Positions 1-11,093 of a stretch of 64,000 nt of DNA are shown here, piece by piece. Under the pieces are notes generated by a model, which saw nothing but the letters and a program-made list of their open reading frames with translations, had not been told where the DNA came from and made no database searches. The stretch is from Myxocyprinus asiaticus. Lineage: Eukaryota > Chordata > Actinopteri > Cypriniformes > Catostomidae. Where the stretch lies: NCBI RefSeq assembly GCF_019703515.2, contig NC_059382.1, positions 14,425,001-14,489,000 of the forward strand. The letters are read 5' to 3'. A program made the translations under genes and the position numbers. Numbering within the stretch: position 1 is the first letter of the stretch; every line of letters begins with the position of its first letter.

Positions 1-718
1 TGGGAATGGACTTCAGCAATTCAGACCAGTCAGTACTGCAGATGATTTAATGTAGCTTTCATTACAGCCAATCCATCTTTAAACCAAGCGCACAATACAA
101 GACTGAAGCTCGTCACCCCGGCACATCTAAAGACTCCGTTTCTTGTGTTCTGTCATGTTGTTCTGCACTTTACACAACTTATCTATTATTTGCGTCCATT
201 ACAAGATAATTTTCCTTCCCGACTGTAGTTACGATCCCAAAATTTGTTCTCACAAACTTTTGCATGTATAGCAATGCAAGAGGTGAAAAAAATGGAGGAA
301 GTTTTGCACTGGTTTGAAATCTGTGGAAGCGTACCTCACAGTTGCGCACACTAGAAAAGCATCACCTAGGGCTAGGGCTTGCACTGCAAGTTGACTACAA
401 TTACGATCTGCCACTTTTTGTCGCAGACGAGTCACAGAAATCAAACTTGAAGGGGCGAGTTTCAGTCTTGTAGTATACACTTGGCTTTAGGTTAGGTTTT
501 TGCTGCTCTAGATGGTAGTACTCATAACATCTGGTGATGTTTCCTGCAGCACTTGCACAGTTGGGCTGGTCTTACCCTTGTGGAGCGATACGCTTATACA
601 CTTGGATGGAGACGGGTAAAGCATAATGCACAAACACATAAGTTCTGCATTTTCTGCATCAATTCAAAAGAGTTATTGCAGAATATTCACACTGGAATTG
701 TTGTTCTCATCTCAATAG
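1..718 (+). other. ssh2 intron sequence at left edge
   Basis: No slingshot exon or other coding segment was recognised on either strand. It is presumed to be the 3' part of an ssh2 intron. Nothing else is identifiable here. Confidence 0.6.
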
Positions 719-784
719 GGGCTTCAGTGTATCCACTGTTAACAGAGTCCATGTCTTCAAACCGGTTTCAGTGCAGGCCATGTG
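719..784 (+). CDS. ssh2: ssh2 exon, end of SSH-N domain part 1
   Basis: This 66-base exon encodes GFSVSTVNRVHVFKPVSVQ and the first two bases of a Trp codon. It is flanked by AG and GTAAGT. It is too short to stand out as an ORF, because the open frame over it is a different one. No further slingshot exon is visible in 1-718. Confidence 0.88.
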
Positions 785-3700
785 GTAAGTGTCTATGATG
801 ACAAATTTCTTATTTCACTTTCATACCTTTTTCACGTTATGCATTTGACAGGCTTTTTTATTCAAAGCAACATAGGGTCCGTTAAGACTGAATGCATTCT
901 TGTGCTACAAAAAGCTAGACAACAGCACAACGAATAGAACAGAACCCAGGTGTCTCAAAGCACATTTTTAAAAGATGCAGTTTTTTTGAAGAACTTGAAG
1001 GTGCACTCAGTAATTTTTTCCCCCTCAAAAAAGTTTTACTCCTAAAGAAATTATTTATAATTTTGAAACATGTATAAAATCACGACCACTCACATGGGAT
1101 AAGGACTCATATCAATAACCTCATAAAAGCTGTTTTATTCTACATGGGGCAGGGGTGCCCTCATGGTGGCTGCCATTTTAGAATCACATGACCAGCTGAA
1201 TACTACTCGCTTAAACTCAGTAACCATCTTGCTATTGGACACTTTCACTCTTGTATTAAATCAGTGGTTCTCAAAGTGTGGTGTAAACAAAGATGTCTCG
1301 CACGCCAGTTTCAAATGGAGTGAAACGATGTATTAACACTGATATTTCGGTCGGTCCCTCACACAACACTATCGAATGGCTTCAGAAGAATTGATATATA
1401 AGGCACAAGAGTTGAGGATGACTTGTATGGCGCTTTTGGAACTTAGACAGCATATCACCATCTTCTAATCCCTCAGTCTTGCCGCTGACACGTAGTACCT
1501 TTTACTTTTCTCAGCGCTGGCCAGGATGGGCCAATCACAGTCGTTTATTCTTACTGGAAGTTTACTGGAATTTAAAAATGCTTTTATAGATACCACTGAG
1601 GTGGATTAACATTCACAGGTATGAATCCTTGCAATTATTATTATTATCTTTAGTGTAAATGTCTCCATTGTGAGAAAACGTTCTGCTATTTAAGTGTAGA
1701 TGAATGGAGGATTCGGTTTGCAATGTGTTCATGCACAGGGGTTGCTCCTGCAGCAGTATCACTTTATTTATTTATTTATTTTTCCTTCTGTTTTTGTATG
1801 GTTTGAAAGTGTATAGGCATAATTAAAATGTTTTATGTATTTATGTAATACAGAAATTATACACAAAATAACAGAACAATGTTGGCATTGTGACATGTTC
1901 ATTCATTCAGATACTTTTTCAGTGAAGTGTAACTTTTCATACAGTTTTCATAGATGAATGAAAATGCTGTTAATCTTGTACATTGTAATCACTTTCGATT
2001 AGGTTTTTTTTTAAAGGGTGGGGGTTGGGGGTGACCATATAAATTTGAGAACCACTGGATTAAATTAATCATGGCTGATTGTGAATAGTGAATTTCTACA
2101 ATGGCAACTGTAACTGAAAACTATTGATTTTGAATGATGCTGCATCCACACCACTAGGTGTAAATGTAAGTCCAAGATGACACAAACAAAAAGTTACTAA
2201 GTTCACCTTTAACATGGCATCTAAAAAAAACACTGCGATCCTGCATGAGATGATGGAAAAAAAAAAACAGTGATACACGGAGCAACAGTCAAATATGTCC
2301 TTCTAGCATGTTTACAAAGAAAAATAATGGAAAAACAGCACTAATGGATGCACAACATGTTTTGTGTAAACGTCCCTTAACATTGCATTCAAGGTAAACA
2401 TTTAGCAGTATGTGTGCTCCATGGGAATCGAACCCACAACCTTTGTATTGAAATGGAATACACGTGAATTTAATGTACTTTCTCTTGCGCATTCTTGCAG
2501 GGCTGCCTTGCAGTCGCTGCATAAGGTTTGTGAGGTGGCCCGATGTCATAACTACTACCCTGGCAGTCTCTTCCTGACCTGGGCCAGTTACTATCAGAGC
2601 TGTGTGACCTCTGATCAACACTGCATCAATGAGTGGAACGCCATGCAAGATGTGCAGTCCCACCGCGCAGACTCCCCTGTGCTCTTCACAGACTTGTGAG
2701 TAATGCATGCACACATATATAGTTCTCACTTCTTTGTATATGGGTCAGTGTCCTTATGAATCAAGGTTATTGTTATGGTGCGCATGTGCTTTCTGTATTT
2801 ACATTGATAGTTGATTACTAAACTTGAGTTACTCTTATAGTCAATAGAGGTGAACAGCAGTGTTTGTGAGATTCGGTCCTCGTTTCTGGAAGATGCACAC
2901 ACAGACTCCAATGGCCCCTCTTAATCTATGCAAGCGCAAAATTCAATCATATAGGCCAAGGGGGCGAGTTTGCATCACAGAAACACAAGGAGTACGTTCC
3001 CTGAATAGATCTGAATGTTATTGCCAAATCAACGAGACAAACATTGCTAACTCCTTGATTTTTTTTTTCTTGGATGCACAGCGGTCAGATGGTGCAATAC
3101 TGGATGCAAGACATGGCCTTAACAGTTGTTTTATGTGGGGGGGAATTTCCCTCAGTTCCCACATGCATGTGTTTTTAGCTTTAGCAGGCATGACTGTGGC
3201 CGTTGGCTTTAAATAGCTCCACGCTGAGATGGATTGATTTACAGTCAGAAAAATGGGCGAGACCGATAGGTATACGGGCTGATGGATGGTGACATGTGGC
3301 CTGAAAAGGCAAGCTTGAGAAAGGGGGAGGGGGAAATAATGTCGATCTACTACTTGTTGTAGACACTCTGGACCGAGTGACCCTAAAGGGGGCCAGCAGG
3401 GTTAAGCGATAGGGATATTAGATTTTCCTCGAGAGGTGAGAGCTCTTTAGTGGTAACACTTGAGCCAGTCTGTCTTTTTATAAATCCCATGGACAAGTGC
3501 CCATCTAAGAATGCATTTTAAGTTTTGTAAACTGACAGATACACCACACGTAATACAAGTCTCCAGCACCAATCAATTTCTTTGTCCACACTGAGAGTGA
3601 AAATGCTGTGTGATGCAGCACAAGAACAGCCAATCAAAACATATTTGATGTTTAATGTACAGTTATGTGGAGTGGATTTTGGACTGAGATTTAATGGTGG

Positions 3701-6700
3701 GAAGGGCTACCCAGCATAATGGCACAGAAATGGAAACTGCAGAACGCTGCAAAATGTTCCATCATGGCTGGTTATAATAAAAACAAAGATTTACATTTAA
3801 GATTTTCTGCTTGATGCGTTATCGTGTCATGCCTGGGACGGACATGGCATTAAAGTAAATTGCTTTGTGTGAAACTTGCTTTGTGTCAGTTGCTAGAAGT
3901 TTGCATGGGTGGTTCACAAGAATATTCATGGCAACATAATGAATCGTAACTCTACACTGTCACTTCTTGAGCAAGCTAAGTGGCCTGGCCCTTTCTTAAA
4001 AGGTCAATTAAGCCAGTATGTGTAAACATGCTTAGCTTTCCTGCATAGTGAAACGTGAAACAATCAGAGGGTCTTTTCACCCCTCTGATTACAAAAGAAA
4101 TTGCCCTCACGCACACAGCCACCAGCTGAGGGTGTTGACCTACATTAGCTTGTGTTTTTAGGGTTCCTGGTAGTGATTAAGAACACAATGCAGTCCCCTG
4201 GGAGCCAATCAGAGCTTGTGTTGCTATCAGGGCAGAGACACTTGTCCCATGGTGAACCCAGCACAAGAGGCCCAGGGATGACGCACATTTACCATGTTCG
4301 CACATGCTGTGGCTGAGGTCTGGGATTTGATTGTCAAATTGTTTGTTGAAATCAAACAAAGGCTTTGTTCTGAGATCTCTGTTTTTTGTGAAGTTCTTCT
4401 CAAACAATATCACACAGACCTACAAAGAATCATATGGGGGAGGCACGCCTCCCATTGAGTCCAATCTCGATGATTTATGATTGTGGATTTCATGTGCACA
4501 GGCCAACAGAGAGGGAGCGCACAGAGAGACTGATTAAGACCCGGCTAAGAGAGATCATGATGCAGAAGGACCTGGAGAACATCACATCAAAAGAGGTACG
4601 AACATCCACAGCACACTGTCTTTATTCTATATGGTTCTAATTTCTCCAGTAAAACTCATTATTAAATCCCATCCAGTGAAAGTAAAATCCAGTAAAACCC
4701 ATAAGATTTGTATACCTTTAATACCACAAGCAGATTCTGTGAATAGTGCTGAAAAATGGTAGGATGAATCTTCCAAAAATTGTGGATCATTAATATGAAC
4801 ATTGCCAGTACTGCAATGCAAAAAAAAAAGTATTTTATTAATGTGAAAGGAAAAATTTACTTTAGGACAGTAATGAAAATTAACCCATCTGGGTTTTTTT
4901 TTTTTAAATTAGCATAAATCAAAATCAGTACAGCTACCGTGCTGTACAGTATACTTTCAATGTTACTTTACAAAGTACTTTTTTTTTCTCTTTTTTTTTT
5001 TTTCTCTCTCCCCTTTTCTCCCCAATTTGGCATGCCCAGTTCCCAATGCGCTCTAAGTCCTTGTGGTGGCGTAGTGACGAATCTCAGTTGCCTCCACGTC
5101 TGAGACTGTCAATCCGCGCATCTTATCACATGGCTTGTTGAGCGCGTTACAGCGGAGACCTAGCGCGTGTGGAGGCTCACGCTATTCTCCGCGGCATCTA
5201 TGCACAACTCACCATGCGCCCCACCGAGAGTGAAAACCACATTATAACGGCCACGAGGAGGCTAACCCAATGTGACACTACCCACCCTAGCAACCGGGCC
5301 AATTGGTTGCTTGGGAAGCCTGACTGGGGTTACTCAGCACGCCCTGGATTCGAACTTGTGACTCCAGGTGTGGTAGTCAGCGTCTGTACTTGCTGAGCTA
5401 CCCAGGCCCCCTACAAATGTACTTATATATATATATATAAAATGTGCATTACTGTAATGGATTTATAAACCTATTATAATGTCACAATGCATTAAACTGC
5501 TCTTCATTTCATAAAATATGTCATGAACATTTCTTGACAGTTTTCGTGAGATTCACCCCGTAATGTATTATTATAATTTTTTTCTCTTCAGATTCGCACA
5601 GAGCTGGAGATGCAAATGGTCTGTAACCTGCGGGAGTTCAGAGAGTTTATTGATAATGAGATGATCGTCATTCTGGGCCAGATGGACAGTCCCACCGAGA
5701 TCTTCGACCATGTCTACCTGGTCAGTCTGCCACCCCCTTATCTACACTCAGTGATGTTCACTAAGAATGATTAACTGCATTGCTTATTTGCACTTGCATT
5801 GTTTTGGCTCCAGATTCACTGAGAAGTATGTTATATTTGGAGGTGAAGACACACTCACAATTAGTGTTGGTCAAATGTTTTTTGACTGGAAACCTAAAGG
5901 TGCACTCAGTAATTTTTTCCCCATTAAAAAAGTTTTACTCCCAAAGAAATTAATTTAAATTTTGAAACGCATGTATAAAATCATCACATGAGATGAGGAC
6001 TCTAGTCATATCAGTAACTATATAAAAGCTGTTTTATTTTACATGGGGCAGAAGCATCCTTATGGGGGCTGCCAATTTAGAATCACATGACCAGCTGAAT
6101 ACTACTCAATTTATTTTATTTTTTTTGGATTCTTTTCCCCCTTTTTCTCCCAATTTGGAATGCCCAATTCCCAATGTGCTCTGTGCCTCAATCCGGGTGG
6201 CGGAGGATGAATCTCAGCTGCCTCCGCGTCTGAGACAGTCAAGCCGCGCATTTTATCACGTGGCTTGTTGAGCATAGCGTGTGTGGAAGCTTCACGCCAT
6301 CCACCGCGGCATCCACGGCCAACTCATGTACAGTATACTTTCAATGTTACTTTACAAAGTACTTTTTTTTTTTTTTTGCCTCCCCAATTTGGCATGCCCA
6401 ATTCCCAATGCGCTCTAAGTCCTCATGGTGGCGTTGTGATGTTACAGCGGAGACCTAGCGCGTGTGGAGGCTCACGCTATTCTCCGTGGCATCCACGCAC
6501 AACTCACCATGCGCCCCACCGAGTGCAAGAACCACATTATAACGACCACGAGGAGGCTAACCCAATGTGACTCTACCCACCCTAGCAACTGGGCCAATTT
6601 GGTTGCTTAGGAGACTCGGCTGGAGTCACTCAGCACATCCCGAACTCCAGGGGTGGTAGCCAGCGTCTTTACCACTGAGCTACCCAGGCCCCCGAATACT

Positions 6701-9700
6701 ACTCACTTAATCTCAGTAACCGTCTTGCTATTGGACATTTCACTCTTGGATTAAATTAATCATGGCTGATTGTGAATAGTGAATTTCTGCAATGGCATCT
6801 GAAACAGAAAGCTATTGATTTTGAGTGATGCTGCATCCACACCACTAGGTGTTACTGTAAGTCCAAGATTCTGACACTTAATGCTCCCAAATCCCAATTT
6901 TCTTTGCCTGGCTACAGTTATTGCTTCCATGATCACTACAAAATGTAAACAGTTAACATTCTTGTTTGATAAACGTCAGTTACCATCAGCTTTCCTTGGG
7001 TGGTAATACTGCAACGTTAATTGTGTCATGAAAATAGTGCTGATAGTTGTGAATTCTGTGCATTCTTGGGTGAGCCTCATTTGCATAGAAAGTATGTTTG
7101 CCCAAAAAAGAATGAAAAGAACTTGATTTAAATATGTATACTGTACATCTGTACAGCTTAAATAGCCCTTGGTTAGGTTGGACTGCATGTGTAATATGAA
7201 TAAGATGCAAGGTTTAGGTCACTATAGAATACCAATCTGCCACAGTCTTTAAGATGGTCACTTGTAACTGTTGTTTTCTGGTTGTTTTCAGGGTTCTGAG
7301 TGGAATGCCTCTAACCTTGAGGAGCTCCAGAACAGTGGGTAAGAAACACTGTTGTTCCAGGCCATTTTTTTAAATGAATACATCCACTCAGCAGCATGCA
7401 GTCATTGTTTATTTAACCTCCCCCTACTTCCTCAGAGTTCGCTACATCCTGAATGTGACGCGAGAGATTGATAATTTCTTCCCTGGGCTTTTTGAGTACC
7501 ACAATATCCGAGTGTATGACGAGGAGGCCACAAACCTTTTGGAGTACTGGAATGACACCTACAAGTTCATTACCAAAGCCAAGTAAGTCACAAAACTGAG
7601 ATCTTCTATCTGGACCTGGAAATCTAAAATCTAAATCTTATTTTTTAGTTTACGGGTCTATATAAAGTTGCTGGAAGTGTGGTTTAATTAAGCAGTAAGG
7701 TATGAAAGGGGGCCTAAAACGCCAGTGGAACCCCTTCAACTGTGACTATATTCACAATATAGCATGGCCTTGAGTGCCTTCAATTATGTTGTAGCCTTTT
7801 TATAAATGCAATAAGAACAAACTTGTACATTAAAACTTACACGTTAAATTAAAATGAAATATCAAGTATTAAGTTTAAAAGTTGGCCTATGTGGGTGCTG
7901 TGCAGTAATGCACACTGGAGTTTAATTAACAGGTGTTTCGAGTCATAGCTGTTACTTTGTGTTAAATTAATACACCGCTGGAATGCTGTATTGACCAATC
8001 AGTATCCAGGACCAGAAATATCTATTTAATAATGTCTTGTGTTGTAGGAAAGCTGGGGTAAAGTGTCTAGTGCACTGTAAGATGGGAGTAAGTCGTTCTG
8101 CCTCAACTGTGATCGCTTATGCTATGAAGGAGTATGGCTGGAACTTAGAAAGAGCCTTTGACCATGTGAAAGAACGTCGCTCAGTCACCAAACCCAATCC
8201 CTCCTTCATGAAGCAGCTGGAAGAATACCAGGGTATCCTGCTAGCCAGGTACAGACCACAAACACACACATACAGAGCAATAGGTCAAAATGCTTATGTA
8301 ATTATCTCTTTATCCCACACTCAAAACACACCCTTACCTTTTGAATAAAGACCCAAAGAATAGCCTTACTGTCACATTGATTCTAGATTACATGTAATGT
8401 TTTTGTTCTAAAGAAGATCAACAGAGACTTTGGTTAAAGTTTCCATTGAATAAATGTTCTTGGATTTTGATTCAAAGGCGTTGAGTTTCAACGCTATTGT
8501 GATCTCATGTGAGAGTTAGGTCGGAGTAGCTGTCTCTCCACATTCCTTTTGTTTTGCAGCTTTTGCTGTCATACTTGACTTTCATGTTTGTATTCCCATT
8601 CACACACCCCAAGCTATTCTGTGCATTTGAAAGATTAGTCACCACTCTCAGTCATTCACCCGACATAAAAGGTGATGCTTTTAATTCTTACGGCCCTAAC
8701 ATACTTTCTCCTTTCCCAGTTTGATATGCAAAGACACCTAAGTAATCCATTCGTGGGTTGATTTTTACTGATCAGACTTACTGTTTTCACGCAGTGGATG
8801 ATCAAAAATAAAAATCCAATAGGCTTACATTAACGGAATGTTCAAATGGGCCAATGGAAAGATCGTTAATTCAAACTCCAACTTGAATTTATTTAAATGT
8901 AAACAAACCCACAGGAGGACTTAATCTGCTTTGTTTGTTTCACTCTTTAAATAGAGTATCTGTCTAGCTAGCTAGCTGACTGTTTGTCTTACTGTAATGT
9001 CTGGATAACCATCATACTTTTAAAACTAGTTTAAACTTAAAGGTTCAGACAAAGCTTTGTCAAGCCAACTTCAAAATTTGTCTTGACAAACTTTACCTAA
9101 CTAGTAACTTTCTGCTATCAAAGCAAATTTCAGGGCTTTTTTTTTTTTTTCTTCCAAATACATGTTTTTAATGTTTACTGTGTGCACGCCTCCCACTTTC
9201 TTGCCTATTAAACTTATAAAATCTCCCCTCCGTGACTCTATCTTCAGCACTTTTCATGTGGAGGGCAAAGCAGTGCTTGATGCTGGCATGTAGTAGAGCA
9301 TTAACGCCCCAACATGAGTATTGTGGAAGCTCATTTAGAGACCCGATTTTCAATTATGATAACGTTTGTAGTTACTACGTTTTGTCTTTGCATGAATTTG
9401 GGGGGGGTGGGGGGTGCGGGTTTAGTTCTGGGATTTTTGTAGTTCTGTTTGGTGATGGTAGTGGCACAAAAATTATTTTCACCTTTTAATGTTTACATCA
9501 GATTGATGGTTCTTCTGACTTGCATGCTTGTTCATTCCTCCAGCAAACAGAGGCATAACAAGTTGTGGCGTTCCCACTCAGACAGCGATTTGTCGAAGGG
9601 TCACGAAGCACTCTGCATAGCGCCACGCTCACTGGACTGCACTGACCCTCACAACAACAACGTTCCTTCCATTCAGCAAATGCTGGGCATGGCTGTACTA

Positions 9701-11060
9701 GAAACACTCAGCCATACACAACCCATGGTGGGCAACCTATGTACCACCTCGGATGATTCATTCAAGGAAAACCAACTTGCCTCTGTGCTGCCACATGAGG
9801 ACCCCTTTTTCCCACCTCTTCCCAGGCAGCGGGCAGCCACCGTGGTGCCTGAGCAGAATATGGCAAAGAAGTCTCGTTTGAAAGTAGCAGTGACCGAGCC
9901 TGTCGCTCGTCCTCACCCTCCTCCCAGTCTCCACATCCTCTCTACTTCTTCATTACCGGTAGAGAGCGAGGGGGATACAACTCCAGACCTGACCGCCCGG
10001 TCGTCTCACCATGTGCCTGAGCCAAAAACAGACTCTGAGTTGTCCCTTGACACGCCTGATCAAAATTACTCTTATCAAGTGTCTGAGTCCACTGTGTCGC
10101 AAAGCTTAGAACTGTGTCTGGATGCTGTCAGCAAAGATGAAGGTAATCTGCATGCTCAGAACATTCCTAACTCTGACAGCCCCTCAGAGGCCCCTGTGGT
10201 ACTCGGACTCGGCTCCAGTGATGATAACAAGAACCCCAATGCTGATCTGGGAGTAGCAGTAGCGTCCCGTCTCAGCACAGATAGCATAGACTTCTTTAGT
10301 GCCAGAGAGAAGTTCCTGTGCTTGTCTCAGGAAAGTCAGCCTCGCTTGCTTTCTGAATCGACCGATGTGCAGGTACCTAACTCCAGATGCCCCACCCCAC
10401 CTTTGGAGGACTCCAGTGAGGGAGCAAATGAGGTAAGAGTTGGCTCTCACTTAAAAAGAAATCAGTCAGCATACTGCACTGCCTGTTTTGTCATGCATTA
10501 AAGATAAATTGGCATGCTGAAACATAAAAGGGAATGACTCATTAATCAAGCAAACAGTAAATCTTGGTACAGGAAGTGTAGGCAAGTGATGTCACTGCAA
10601 TGCTGCTTCCTGCTTATGTAAACCAGTGGTTAAAAGAATTGTTTGCACAAAAATGATAACTCTGTCATCGCTTACTCAATCTCCATGTTGTTGCAAACCG
10701 GCATCCATCCAAAAGGGCATATAAGGCAGAATGCCTTGGGTGATACTGTCAAGTTCTAAAACAACAAAAAAGCAACATAAAAGAGTGTCACATGACTTGT
10801 ACACTATATTCCAAGTTTTCTGAAGCCATATAATGGTTTTCTCTGCAGAACAGACATCTGAAAATGCATACTTCCCTACTATGTAGAATGCCAAAAGCAG
10901 TATGTCAGTTGAGTAGTATGTCTGAATCCTCTGTAACAATAGGCGAGAAACACTTGGATGACTTGCTACATTCGGTGAGATTCTGAAGTGTGCATCCACT
11001 GGACACTTCACTCTTCCATAATACCACAGGAGCTGAGGAGCTATCATATTCAAACTGCTG

Positions 11061-11093
<33 letters not shown>

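Noticed and set aside
2289..2729. 146-codon minus-strand open frame
   Set aside because: Antisense to a confirmed ssh2 exon; no recognisable protein features.
5360..5412. tRNA-like sequence with A and B boxes on the minus strand
   Set aside because: Head of a SINE with related copies nearby; no cloverleaf typical of a functional tRNA gene.
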